Positions 17,065 through 26,290 of a DNA stretch of 64,000 nucleotides are shown here, piece by piece. Location of the stretch: assembly GCF_017592335.1 (NCBI RefSeq), contig NZ_JACNMP010000003.1, positions 151,729 through 215,728 of the forward strand, in the 5' to 3' direction. The notes below the pieces were generated by a model, which was not told the origin of the DNA, did not search any database, and was given only the letters and a program-made list of their open reading frames with translations. Numbering within the stretch: position 1 is the first letter of the stretch; each line of letters begins with the position of its first letter. Source of the DNA: Pseudaestuariivita rosea (GTDB lineage Bacteria; Pseudomonadota; Alphaproteobacteria; Rhodobacterales; Rhodobacteraceae). A program made the translations under genes and the position numbers.

Positions 17065-20000
17065 CTATTCGGCAGGAACCGCCCCCAACTCTTGCGACAA
17101 AGGCACAGTTAGGTGGACCAGCATCTCTTTCGGGCAAACCTGCAGGAAGTTGTCCTTTTCGATATCCCAGTTCTGCAGAATATCTTTTGCCTTCATACTG
17201 CCAGTTTCATCAGCATGGCGCTCGATCAACTCTTTCAGCTGCATTTCCCAGTGTTCCATGGTGACAGGACAGATCACAAGCGTTTCCATGTTCATCATGT
17301 CCGGCGCCTTGCCATCGGGATCGTACAGATAGGCCATACCACCCGTCATCCCGGCCCCGAAGTTCGCCCCGATGCTGCCAAGGATCACCGCGACACCACC
17401 CGTCATGTATTCACACCCACAGGCACCGCAGCCCTCAATCACGACCTTGGCGCCTGAATTCCGCACGGCAAAACGTTCGCCCGCGCGACCGGCTGCAAAC
17501 AGATACCCATCGGTTGCACCATAAAGCACCGTGTTGCCGATGATCGTATTCTCATCCGCTTTCAGCGGGCTAGACATCGACGGGCGCACCACAATCGTGC
17601 CCCCCGACAGACCCTTGCCGACATAGTCGTTAGCGTCGCCCACGACCTCCAACTTCAGGCCAGGTGCTGCAAAGGCCCCAAGCGACTGCCCGGCCGAGCC
17701 GTTCAGTTTAACCGTCAGGTGATCGGGCTGCAGCGCATTACGCATCCCAAAGTTCTTGACGATATGGCTTGAGGTGCGCGTGCCGATGGTCCGCAGCGTG
17801 TTCTGCACCGCATACTGCAGCTGCATCTTTTCGCCATCGTTCAGGAACCGCGCCGCATCCTTCACGATTTCAGCGTCCAGCGTATCGGGTACCTCATTAC
17901 GTGGCTTGACCATGTCATAAACCACATCTTTGGCCCCATTGATGGTGATCAATAGCGGGTTCAGATCCAGATCATCCAGATGTGCCGATCCTCGACTGAC
18001 CTGAGACAGCAGATCCGCCCGCCCGATCACCTCATCCAGCGACCGCGCACCGATACTGGCCAAAATCTCACGTACCTCCTGCGCATAGAATGTGATCAGA
18101 TTCACTACTTTATCTGCATTGCCTGTGAACTTGGCGCGCAGGCTTTCATCCTGCGTACAGACACCCACAGGGCAGGTGTTTGACTGACACTGACGCACCA
18201 TAATGCAGCCCATCGCGATCAGGGCGGCGGTGCCGATGCCGTATTCCTCGGCCCCCATCATCGCAGCCATCACAATGTCACGACCCGTGCGCAACCCACC
18301 GTCGGTGCGCAGGGTCACACGACCCCTCAGGTTGTTCATACTAAGCACCTGATGCGCCTCGGTCAGGCCCATTTCCCATGGCAACCCGGCGTATTTGATC
18401 GAGGTCGCAGGCGACGCGCCCGTCCCGCCATTATGGCCAGAAATCAGGATCACATCCGCCTTGGCCTTCGCCACACCGGCAGCAATCGTGCCCACGCCAC
18501 TGGCGGCGACCAGCTTGACCGTCACCTTACAGCGCGGGTTGATCTGTTTCAGATCATAGATCAGCTGCGCCAGATCCTCGATCGAGTAGATGTCATGGTG
18601 CGGTGGCGGGCTGATCAGCGTCACACCCTTGGTCGAATGCCGCAATCGCGCGATCAGATCGGTGACTTTCATCCCCGGTAATTGACCGCCCTCGCCGGGT
18701 TTGGCACCCTGGGCCACCTTGATCTCAAGCTCTTCACAGTGGTTCAGATACTCGGCCGTCACACCGAACCGGCCACTGGCAACCTGCTTGATCTTCGCAC
18801 TGGGATTGTCACCGTTGGGCTCCGGCACGAAATGCGCCGGATCTTCCCCGCCTTCTCCACTGTCGGACTTGGCGCCGATTCGGTTCATCGCAACATTCAA
18901 CGTCTTATGTGCCTCGGGCGACAACGCACCCAGCGACATCCCCGGCGTCACAAAACGCTTGCGGATCGATGTAATGCTTTCCACCTCTTCAATCGGAATA
19001 GCGTTCGCCAGCGGTTTGATATCCAATAGATCACGCAGATGAATGGGCGGGTTCGACCGCATCTTGGCCGAATACTGCTTCCAAAGCTCATAACTTGCCC
19101 GATTACAGGCCGCCTGCATCATATGCATTGTTTGCGCTTCCCAGGCGTGTTTTTCGCCCGTACGACGCGCCTTGTAGAACCCGCCGATAGGCAGCACATC
19201 CGCGCCACCGCGCCAGCCTTTGGCGTGCACGTCTTCCAGTTTGCGCTGAATGCCAGCCGTTCCGATCCCCGAAATCCGCGACTGCATACCGGGGAAATAT
19301 TCCGCGACCATCGCACGGCTTAGACCCACGGCTTCGAAATTCAGCCCCCCGCGATAGGACGACACAACCGAAATCCCCATCTTGGCCATGATTTTCAGCA
19401 GGCCCTGATCAATCGCATGGCGATAGCGCTGCATCGCCTCGGTCAGAGAACAATCCAACAAACCGCGTTCAATCCGGTCCGCAATAGAATCTTCGGCCAG
19501 ATAGGCATTTACCACAGTCGCCCCACACCCGATCAGCACCGCAAAGTAATGCGGATCAATGCACTCGGCCGACCGCACATTAATGCTGCAGAACGTCCGC
19601 AAACCCTTGCGTGTCAACCAGGAATGCACGGCTGATGTCGCCAGGATCATCGGCATTGCTACACGATTTTCGCCCTGATGCTGATCCGTCAGAGTGACGT
19701 GCCCGGCACCAGACCTGACCGCATCTTCAGCCTCGGCCCGGATACGCGCCAAACCTTTGCGCAGCGCCTCAGGCCCTTCATCAGCGCCAAAGGTACAGTC
19801 AATTTCGACCATCGGCGCGTTGAAACTGGCCGTCAGTTCATCAAATTGCGCGTTGGCCACAAAAGGGCTGTCCAGAACCAGAATTTCGGTCTGGCTGCTG
19901 TCTTCGTCCAGCACATTTTTCAGGTTTCCGAACCGTGTCTTCAGGCTCATCACCCGGTATTCGCGCAGGCTGTCGATCGGCGGGTTTGTGACCTGGCTAA

Positions 20001-21603
20001 AGTTCTGGCGGAAGAAATGGCTCAGCGGGCGGTACTTTTCCGACAGCACGGCCGAGGGCGTGTCATCGCCCATGGACGCCAGCGCCTCTTTCGCGTCCTC
20101 GGCCATGGGGGCCAGGATTTGTTCAAGCTCTTCAATGGTATAGCCCGCCGCGATCTGACGCTTGCGCAGCTCACCCCCCGTAAACATCGGCCGTTCGGTC
20201 ACCGCGGCCAGCTTGTCGTCCAATTCATTGATCTTGCCGACCCAGTCGCCAAAGGGCAGGGCACGCGCCAATTTGTCCTTGATTTCGCTGTCGTGGAACA
20301 ACAGGCCCTTTTTCATGTCAACGGCGATCAGCTGGCCGGGCCCAAGCGCGCCTTTTTCGACGACAATCGCATCGTCCACGGGCACCATCCCGGCCTCGGA
20401 CCCGGCAATCATCAGCCCATCGCCCGTCACCACATAGCGCATCGGGCGCAAACCGTTCCGATCCAAGCCGGCGCAAACCCAACGCCCATCGGTCATGGCC
20501 AGCGCCGCGGGGCCGTCCCAGGGCTCCATCACGCTGTTGCAGTAGGAATACATGTCCCGCCAGGCCTGCGGCAGCTCCACCGCCTGCTTCGACCAGCTTT
20601 CCGGCACCAGCATTGTTTTCGCCATGGGGGCCGAGCGCCCCGCGCGCACCAGAACCTCAAAGACCGAATCCAGCGCCGCCGAGTCCGACGACCCCTGCGC
20701 CACAATCGGTTTGATGTCTTCGGCCATGTCCCCGAAATAGCTGGAGGCCATGCGGATTTCGTGGCTTTTCATCCAGTTCAGGTTGCCCTTCAGCGTATTA
20801 ATCTCACCATTGTGGGCCAGCATCCGGAACGGCTGCGCCAGCCACCACTGCGGGAAAGTGTTCGTCGAATACCGCTGGTGATAGATCGCAAAGGCGCTCT
20901 CAAAGCGGTCATCTTTCAGATCGGGGTAAAACTCGGCCACATCCTGCGCCAGCATCATGCCCTTGTAGATCATCGACCGGCAGGACAGGGAACAGATATA
21001 AAGTTCGCGCACACCTGCAGCGGCGGCGGCTTTTTCGATCCGGCGGCGGATCACATAAAGCTCTCGCTCGAATGTTTCCTCATCAACCCCTTTCGAGTTA
21101 TTTATGATGATCTGTTCGATCTCGGGCCGCGTGGCATTGGCCTTGTCGCCCAGAACACTGACATCCACAGGCACATGCCGCCAGCCATAGATGTAATACC
21201 CCATGCGCAGCACTTCGGCCTCGACAATCGTGCGGCAGGTTTCTTGCGCGCCGAAATCCGTGCGGGGCAGAAAGACCTGACCGACGGCAATCAGGTTGTT
21301 CATATCGGGTTCATGGCCCGTGCGGCGGATCTGATCGTAGAAGAACTCAACAGGGATCTGCACATGAATGCCCGCACCGTCACCAGTTTTGCCATCCGCA
21401 TCCACAGCCCCGCGGTGCCACACAGCCTTCAGCGCAGTGATCCCGTTTTCCACGACCTTACGACTTGGCTTGCCATCGACCGACACAACCAGCCCAACGC
21501 CACAAGACGAATGTTCGTCCGCCTCGGCATAAAGCCCGTTTTCAGCCAACCACTTGCGCTTCGCTTCCTCAGCCGCAGCCCAGTTTGCATCATATTTGGT
21601 CAT
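17065..21603 (-). CDS. gltB: Glutamate synthase (NADPH) large subunit
   Basis: A 1512-residue subunit that takes ammonia from glutamine and passes it to 2-oxoglutarate. It has the N-terminal amidotransferase domain, with a short propeptide before Cys34 (SSCGVGLV), the central domain, the FMN/3Fe-4S synthase domain (GHNGGTGASPATSIKYAGLPWE; CIMVRQCQSNTCPVGVCTQ) and the C-terminal beta-helix with GxxxGxG repeats. The ATG at 21603 has AAGGAAG upstream and gives the normal length. The small subunit gene lies 2.2 kb upstream, separated by three unrelated genes, rather than adjacent. Confidence 0.98.
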   Translation of the reverse strand: MTKYDANWAAAEEAKRKWLAENGLYAEADEHSSCGVGLVVSVDGKPSRKVVENGITALKAVWHRGAVDADGKTGDGAGIHVQIPVEFFYDQIRRTGHEPDMNNLIAVGQVFLPRTDFGAQETCRTIVEAEVLRMGYYIYGWRHVPVDVSVLGDKANATRPEIEQIIINNSKGVDEETFERELYVIRRRIEKAAAAAGVRELYICSLSCRSMIYKGMMLAQDVAEFYPDLKDDRFESAFAIYHQRYSTNTFPQWWLAQPFRMLAHNGEINTLKGNLNWMKSHEIRMASSYFGDMAEDIKPIVAQGSSDSAALDSVFEVLVRAGRSAPMAKTMLVPESWSKQAVELPQAWRDMYSYCNSVMEPWDGPAALAMTDGRWVCAGLDRNGLRPMRYVVTGDGLMIAGSEAGMVPVDDAIVVEKGALGPGQLIAVDMKKGLLFHDSEIKDKLARALPFGDWVGKINELDDKLAAVTERPMFTGGELRKRQIAAGYTIEELEQILAPMAEDAKEALASMGDDTPSAVLSEKYRPLSHFFRQNFSQVTNPPIDSLREYRVMSLKTRFGNLKNVLDEDSSQTEILVLDSPFVANAQFDELTASFNAPMVEIDCTFGADEGPEALRKGLARIRAEAEDAVRSGAGHVTLTDQHQGENRVAMPMILATSAVHSWLTRKGLRTFCSINVRSAECIDPHYFAVLIGCGATVVNAYLAEDSIADRIERGLLDCSLTEAMQRYRHAIDQGLLKIMAKMGISVVSSYRGGLNFEAVGLSRAMVAEYFPGMQSRISGIGTAGIQRKLEDVHAKGWRGGADVLPIGGFYKARRTGEKHAWEAQTMHMMQAACNRASYELWKQYSAKMRSNPPIHLRDLLDIKPLANAIPIEEVESITSIRKRFVTPGMSLGALSPEAHKTLNVAMNRIGAKSDSGEGGEDPAHFVPEPNGDNPSAKIKQVASGRFGVTAEYLNHCEELEIKVAQGAKPGEGGQLPGMKVTDLIARLRHSTKGVTLISPPPHHDIYSIEDLAQLIYDLKQINPRCKVTVKLVAASGVGTIAAGVAKAKADVILISGHNGGTGASPATSIKYAGLPWEMGLTEAHQVLSMNNLRGRVTLRTDGGLRTGRDIVMAAMMGAEEYGIGTAALIAMGCIMVRQCQSNTCPVGVCTQDESLRAKFTGNADKVVNLITFYAQEVREILASIGARSLDEVIGRADLLSQVSRGSAHLDDLDLNPLLITINGAKDVVYDMVKPRNEVPDTLDAEIVKDAARFLNDGEKMQLQYAVQNTLRTIGTRTSSHIVKNFGMRNALQPDHLTVKLNGSAGQSLGAFAAPGLKLEVVGDANDYVGKGLSGGTIVVRPSMSSPLKADENTIIGNTVLYGATDGYLFAAGRAGERFAVRNSGAKVVIEGCGACGCEYMTGGVAVILGSIGANFGAGMTGGMAYLYDPDGKAPDMMNMETLVICPVTMEHWEMQLKELIERHADETGSMKAKDILQNWDIEKDNFLQVCPKEMLVHLTVPLSQELGAVPAE

Positions 21604-21680
21604 GGCATTCTTCCTTCTTTCCAACCGCCGCACTAAGGGTGCAGCGGGAACCTTTTATCTGTTCAAACAAACCGCTTCGA

Positions 21681-22109
21681 TCACGCACTGCCCCCGACCA
21701 TCGCCAGAACGTCAGCTTCGGTCATCCGTTTGCGGTCACCCGCAAATTCATGTGCGCCCTGTTTCTGGTCGATGTAGACTTCGACGTTGAATTCCAGCCC
21801 CTCGAGGCCGTCCAAAGTCCCAGCCGACAGGCTTAGCATGCCCTGCATCGGACCAGGCGCCGTCAAGCGCCAAAACAGGCTGGATCCGCAGATTTTGCAG
21901 AACCCTCGCTCGGCCCATTCTGACGACTGATAGGTCTGGATCGCCTCTTCGCCCGTCCAGGTCACACCGCCCGGCATGACCTGCAGGCCCAATTCAATCC
22001 CGCCCGAAAACTTGCGGCACATTCCGCAGTGGCAGGCACCATAACTGGTCGGCTCGTTCGCCAGCTCATACCGGACCGCGCCACACAAACATCCACCTGT
22101 CTTTGTCAT
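21681..22109 (-). CDS. GFA/CENP-V family zinc protein
   Basis: A 142-residue protein of the glutathione-dependent formaldehyde-activating (GFA) fold. The zinc-binding cysteines are visible in GGCLCGAVRYE, YGACHCGMCRKFSGG and FCKICGSSLFW. Family members bind glutathione adducts or act on small molecules; the substrate here is not predictable. It is 3 bp downstream of the periplasmic protein gene at 22113, so it is probably the last gene of a three-gene operon. Confidence 0.9.
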   Translation of the reverse strand: MTKTGGCLCGAVRYELANEPTSYGACHCGMCRKFSGGIELGLQVMPGGVTWTGEEAIQTYQSSEWAERGFCKICGSSLFWRLTAPGPMQGMLSLSAGTLDGLEGLEFNVEVYIDQKQGAHEFAGDRKRMTEADVLAMVGGSA

Positions 22110-22112
22110 GAC

Positions 22113-22808
22113 CTAATCCCCCTGCGGAATGTAGTGCGACATCAGGGCATCGCAGTCGTACCGCGGCCGCGTTGCGAAAAACCCGGGTTCGCCGGGGCGA
22201 ATAAACTCAACCGGAGTGTGATCCGTACGGTCGCTGCCATCGGCGTTCTGGGACGTGCCAAACAGAAAGATACGCTCTTCTGGGTGAACATACTGCCGAC
22301 CACCGCGGGTCTGAATGACATCGCCATTGGGTAACGAAACCGAATAGGAATATTCCGTGTTCAGCAACCTCTCGCCATCGATCACCGTCTCTTCACCGGT
22401 CAGACGATCATAGCCAACATACCGCAGGGGCTGGCGCGTGGCATCGCCCTTGATCGATTTGACAAAATCATAGGTGTCGTAGCTCGTCTCAAACAGCTCG
22501 GCCAGCGACGCCGGATCAGGCGCAGGGTTTTGCATCAGTTCCGTAGCGGCCGGATTGACATAATACGTCTCAAGCCACTGAAATTCGCTATCCACGCGCC
22601 GCACGCGACGGGGCCCATCCGACGTAAACAAGGCCATCCACTTATCGCCGGGGCTGTCGGCCTCACATGTCCAGATGTTATTCATCAGACACCCGCGATA
22701 CTGAATGGTCAGATGCGCATCACAGCCAGCAGGCGGAGTGAATTGCTGCGCTGAAACCGGTACAAATGGCACAAAAGCCAAGGTCAGAAACCAGAAGAGT
22801 TTTTTCAT
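22113..22808 (-). CDS. Periplasmic protein of unknown function (paralogue B)
   Basis: A 231-residue protein with a signal peptide (MKKLFWFLTLAFVPFVPVSAQQ). The mature part starts with PPAGCDAHLTIQYRGC, continues with NIWTCEADSPGDKW and ends with EFIRPGEPGFFATRPRYDCDALMS. The next gene upstream has the same landmarks in the same order, so the two arose by tandem duplication. The four conserved Cys suggest two disulfides. The start overlaps the upstream stop (ATGA). I do not recognise the family; a beta-rich secreted domain is likely from the composition. Confidence 0.75.
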   Translation of the reverse strand: MKKLFWFLTLAFVPFVPVSAQQFTPPAGCDAHLTIQYRGCLMNNIWTCEADSPGDKWMALFTSDGPRRVRRVDSEFQWLETYYVNPAATELMQNPAPDPASLAELFETSYDTYDFVKSIKGDATRQPLRYVGYDRLTGEETVIDGERLLNTEYSYSVSLPNGDVIQTRGGRQYVHPEERIFLFGTSQNADGSDRTDHTPVEFIRPGEPGFFATRPRYDCDALMSHYIPQGD

Positions 22809-23617
22809 TGATCACCTGTTATAAATGAAGCGCCCGTCGGTGCCGGGCCAAGCGTGGGTATGGCCGTCATAACACGGGGTTTGGCACCAGCCGAAACAAA
22901 CTCTGCAACGTGTCGAAAAGGCGCATGATCCGGCTGATCAAGCCCCGACATCAGCGCGTCACACCCATAGCGGGGCGTGGCCTGGTCAAAGCCCGGTTCG
23001 CCTGGAAAAATCAGATCGATGGGCCGATCAAACAGCATCTCGCCACTGCCCTGATCCACCCATGACCATGACAGGAACAACCCGTATTCCGGCCAAAGCA
23101 ACTGAACCGCATCATAATGCGCGTAAATTGCGCCCGAGGCATCGTAGAAATCGCTCAAATGAGTCACCTCAAGCATCTGTACACCGTCGATAATACGCGA
23201 TTGGCCCGTCAGCTCATTGGCACCGATCCAACGGACCGCGTGCCGCTGATCGCCCATCACATCATAAAGCGGATCATCAAAACGATAGATGCCATCACGC
23301 TGCAGGATCGACAGGCTATCGTTGCCCACAACATTGTTCGGCACCTCAAACCGGCGGGCATGTCCGACAAAATCGACCAGCACCCAGTTAAAATGGCTAT
23401 CAATGACCATGTGCTGGATCAGACCGTCAGCGGTATGGGTATGGATGTGGCGATGGCCTTCGGGGTCGCCTTCGCAGGTGAAGTAATGCTTTACCCGGCA
23501 TACCTGCTGCTGAACGGTCAGAAAGCCCTGGCATCCAGCGGGCACATCAAAAGACTGCGTCGCGGCGGGCGATGCCAGACCCATCATGATCCCCAGTGAA
23601 ATACCAAACAACCGCAT
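22805..23617 (-). CDS. Periplasmic protein of unknown function (paralogue A)
   Basis: A 270-residue protein with a signal peptide (MRLFGISLGIMMGLASPAATQ) and mature landmarks VPAGCQGFLTVQQQVC, HYFTCEGDPEGHRHIHTHT and LIFPGEPGFDQATPRYGCDALMS, matching its downstream neighbour. It carries a His-rich patch (HRHIHTHT) absent from the paralogue, possibly a metal site. The start at 23617 puts the signal peptide first; eight codons upstream in the frame look spurious. First gene of the operon 22805-22113-21681. A cluster of GTACG motifs precedes it. Function unknown. Confidence 0.72.
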   Translation of the reverse strand: MRLFGISLGIMMGLASPAATQSFDVPAGCQGFLTVQQQVCRVKHYFTCEGDPEGHRHIHTHTADGLIQHMVIDSHFNWVLVDFVGHARRFEVPNNVVGNDSLSILQRDGIYRFDDPLYDVMGDQRHAVRWIGANELTGQSRIIDGVQMLEVTHLSDFYDASGAIYAHYDAVQLLWPEYGLFLSWSWVDQGSGEMLFDRPIDLIFPGEPGFDQATPRYGCDALMSGLDQPDHAPFRHVAEFVSAGAKPRVMTAIPTLGPAPTGASFITGDQ

Positions 23618-23715
23618 CAGCTTTTGTTCTTTCCTTAACATTTCGTTCAGACAGCAGTCCTGTCCTATTCATCTTTCTGACCGTCCGGGTAAGACTTATT
23701 GTGAAAGCCTAAATT

Positions 23716-23810
23716 CCGTACGTTTTAGCCGCCATTCACCCCGAAACCCGCTGTTTTGTACGTTTTGATTTGTACAAAAGGCACCTATGAAACGTACGAA
23801 TTGTAACAAA
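23716..23810. promoter_or_regulatory. Cluster of GTACG/TTGTAC motifs upstream of the periplasmic operon
   Basis: Within 95 bp lie GTACGTTTT (23718), TTGTACGTTTTG (23757), ATTTGTACAAAAG (23769) and AAACGTACGAATTGTAACAA (23790). They sit between the end of gltD and the start of the leftward periplasmic operon, a promoter position. A very similar array occurs at 55257-55314. This suggests binding sites for one regulator, or a mobile sequence shared by both loci. Confidence 0.5.
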
Positions 23811-23837
23811 TCTGGCGGCTTTCGCGGCGAAGGATTT

Positions 23838-25271
23838 CTATTCTGCGGCGATGGACCTTGTGCCGTTAATATAATTCATAATGGCGTCAGCCGCCTCGCG
23901 CCCGTCGCGGATGGCCCAGACCACCAGACTTGCGCCCCGCACGATATCGCCCACAGCATAGACGCCGGGCAGGTTTGTGGCATGGGTCTGAAAATCGGCC
24001 TTGATCGTGCCCCAACGCGTCACCTCAAGTTCGGGGACATTCCAAAGCGCTGGTAGCTCTTCGGGTTCGAACCCAAGGGCCTTGATGACCAGGTCCGCCT
24101 CCTCAACATAATCAGACCCTTCAATGATTTCAGGGGCTTGGCGACCTGTTGCATCGGGCGAGCCCAGGCGCATCTTTTGCACCATGACACCATCGACGGT
24201 ATCACCGGTGAAGCCTTTGGGCGCGCTTAGCCAGACGAATTCGACGCCCTCTTCTTCGGCATTATTCACCTCGCGCTGCGATCCCGGCATGTTCGTTTTA
24301 TCACGGCGGTACAAGCACTTAACGCTTTTTGCACCCTGCCGGACCGACGTGCGCACACAGTCCATCGCCGTATCCCCGCCGCCGATCACAACGACGCGCT
24401 TGCCTTCTGCATTCAACTCGCCGCTGTCAAACTCTGGCACATCATCGCCAAAGCTTTTGCGATTGCTGGCGGTCAGAAAATCTATAGCGCGAACAATACC
24501 TTGCGCCCCGACACCAGGGGCCTGCAGATCACGGGACTTATAGACGCCCGTCGCGATCAGCACCGCATTATGTTTGCTGCGAATATCCTCAAAGCTGATG
24601 TCATCGCCAACATTGCAGTTCAGCACGAATTCAACACCGCCCTGTTCAAGCTGGTCGATGCGTTTCATCACGACATCTTTTTCCAGCTTAAAACCGGGGA
24701 TGCCATAGGTCATCAGACCGCCCGCGCGGTCATAACGATCATAAACAACCACCTGAAATCCCTTGCGGCGCAGCACATCGGCTGCCGCCAAACCACCCGG
24801 CCCCGCGCCGATTATGCCAACAGATTCAGGGCGTTCCTGGTGCGGCTGTATTGGCTTGACCCATCCCTGTTCCCAGGCGGTGTCGGTGATATATTTCTCA
24901 ACGCTGCCAATGGTGACGGTGCCGTGGCCCGATTGTTCGATCACGCAATTGCCTTCGCACAACCGGTCCTGAGGGCAGATGCGCCCGCAAATCTCAGGGA
25001 AAGTATTGGTGGCCTGGCTGAGCTCATAGGCCTCTTGCAACCGACCTTCAGCCGTCAGACGCAGCCAGTCGGGAATGTTGTTGTGCAACGGACAATGCGT
25101 CTGGCAATAGGGCACACCACACTGACTGCAGCGCCCGGCCTGCTCAGCCGCTTTTTCCCGCGCATATTCACCATAAATCTCGTCAAAATCCTGCTTGCGC
25201 AGATCAGGTGGACGCTTTTCAGGCATTTCGCGCTCAACATCCACGAATTTCAACATCTTCTGCTGCGCCAC
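23838..25271 (-). CDS. gltD: Glutamate synthase (NADPH) small subunit
   Basis: A 477-residue flavoprotein that brings electrons from NADPH to the large subunit. Its N-terminal domain has the Cys motifs CSQCGVPYCQTHCP and CGRICPQDRLCEGNC for two 4Fe-4S clusters. The FAD-binding GIIGAGPGGLAAA and the nucleotide-binding VVVIGGGDTAMDC follow, and the C-terminal GVYAVGDIVRGASLVVWAIRDGREAA is typical. The length matches the family. The gene faces uppP across an AT-rich 215-bp divergent region that holds a 15-bp inverted repeat. Confidence 0.97.
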   Translation of the reverse strand: MAQQKMLKFVDVEREMPEKRPPDLRKQDFDEIYGEYAREKAAEQAGRCSQCGVPYCQTHCPLHNNIPDWLRLTAEGRLQEAYELSQATNTFPEICGRICPQDRLCEGNCVIEQSGHGTVTIGSVEKYITDTAWEQGWVKPIQPHQERPESVGIIGAGPGGLAAADVLRRKGFQVVVYDRYDRAGGLMTYGIPGFKLEKDVVMKRIDQLEQGGVEFVLNCNVGDDISFEDIRSKHNAVLIATGVYKSRDLQAPGVGAQGIVRAIDFLTASNRKSFGDDVPEFDSGELNAEGKRVVVIGGGDTAMDCVRTSVRQGAKSVKCLYRRDKTNMPGSQREVNNAEEEGVEFVWLSAPKGFTGDTVDGVMVQKMRLGSPDATGRQAPEIIEGSDYVEEADLVIKALGFEPEELPALWNVPELEVTRWGTIKADFQTHATNLPGVYAVGDIVRGASLVVWAIRDGREAADAIMNYINGTRSIAAE

Positions 25272-25335
25272 AACATCCTCCGCTTTTTGGCAGTAAAGAC
25301 TGTTTACGGAAGATCAGATTAAAATAAAAGTAAAT

Positions 25336-25412
25336 TATACTGACCTAAATGAAGAATTTTTCAGTCAAGATGAACTTTCTTTAGGCCTCATATGTATATT
25401 TAGGTCAGTATA
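25336..25412. promoter_or_regulatory. Perfect 15-bp inverted repeat in the gltD/uppP divergent region
   Basis: TATACTGACCTAAAT at 25336-25350 is exactly repeated in reverse complement at 25398-25412 (ATTTAGGTCAGTATA), 47 bp apart, in a strongly AT-rich stretch (about 25310-25480). Two identical sites in opposite orientation in a divergent promoter suggest a looping or dimeric repressor or activator. The ends of a tiny mobile element are the alternative. The regulator is not known to me. Confidence 0.6.
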
Positions 25413-25486
25413 TATGATACATATTTTATCTTTTCTTTTTATATCAATAACTTATTATTCATCAAAAGAAACCAAATGGCAAGTTG

Positions 25487-26290
25487 ATGTCGCTTTTTCA
25501 TATTTTTTTAGTTGCGATTATTCAGGGTCTTACTGAATTTTTGCCCATTTCATCGTCGGGCCACCTGATTCTTTTGCCGAATCTGACCGGGCTTGAGGAT
25601 CAGGGACAGACAATCGATGCCGCAGTCCACATTGGCACATTATTCGCAGTTATACTGTATTTCTGGCGCGATGTAAAAGTCGCGATCGGTGGTCTGCCGC
25701 GGCTTGTGCGGGGTCGTGCCGATACGCCGGGCGCGAAGCTGGCGTTTTTGTTGTTGATCGCCACGATCCCGGTGATCATCTTCGGCTTTATCCTGCATAT
25801 CGCGGATTTGACAGATATGCTGCGATCGACGGCGGTGATTGGTTGGACGATGCTGGTGTTCGGCATCATCCTGTATTGGGCCGATCAAAAAGGCCCCACA
25901 ACAAAGATAGCCCAGGACTGGTCACTGAAAGACGCTGTCATCATGGGGCTGTGGCAGGCGATTGCTTTGATCCCGGGCACGTCTCGTTCTGGTGCGACCA
26001 TTACAGGTGCGCGGGCCTTGGGGTACAATCGCGAAGACGCAGCACGGATCGCTATGCTAATGTCGATCCCGACGATCATTGCCAGCGGCGTTCTGCTTAG
26101 CATCGACGTCATTCGCGATGCAAACGCGGCATTGGCCCTGGATAGCGTTATTGCCGCCGTCTTTGCCTTTCTATCCGCGCTGCTTGCCCTTAGCTTGATG
26201 ATGCGGCTTTTGCGCAGTGTCAGCTTCACACCCTATGTGATTTACCGCGTCATCCTTGGCATCATACTGCTTTACATCGCCTACGCCTAA
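25487..26290 (+). CDS. uppP: Undecaprenyl-diphosphatase
   Basis: A 267-residue membrane enzyme (also called BacA) that recycles undecaprenyl diphosphate, the lipid carrier for cell-wall precursors. The catalytic signatures are intact: GLTEFLPISSSGHLIL near residue 15 and LIPGTSRSGATITGA near residue 160, with about eight membrane helices. The ATG at 25487 is used; the frame also offers a TTG one codon earlier. Its TAA stop overlaps the stop codon of the convergent caspase-fold gene. Confidence 0.96.
   Translation: MSLFHIFLVAIIQGLTEFLPISSSGHLILLPNLTGLEDQGQTIDAAVHIGTLFAVILYFWRDVKVAIGGLPRLVRGRADTPGAKLAFLLLIATIPVIIFGFILHIADLTDMLRSTAVIGWTMLVFGIILYWADQKGPTTKIAQDWSLKDAVIMGLWQAIALIPGTSRSGATITGARALGYNREDAARIAMLMSIPTIIASGVLLSIDVIRDANAALALDSVIAAVFAFLSALLALSLMMRLLRSVSFTPYVIYRVILGIILLYIAYA

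Noticed and set aside
19678..21636. 652-codon plus-strand frame opposite gltB
   Set aside because: It is a shadow of gltB: the gltB protein on the minus strand is full-length and highly conserved, while this frame is His/Arg/Gln-rich without any domain.
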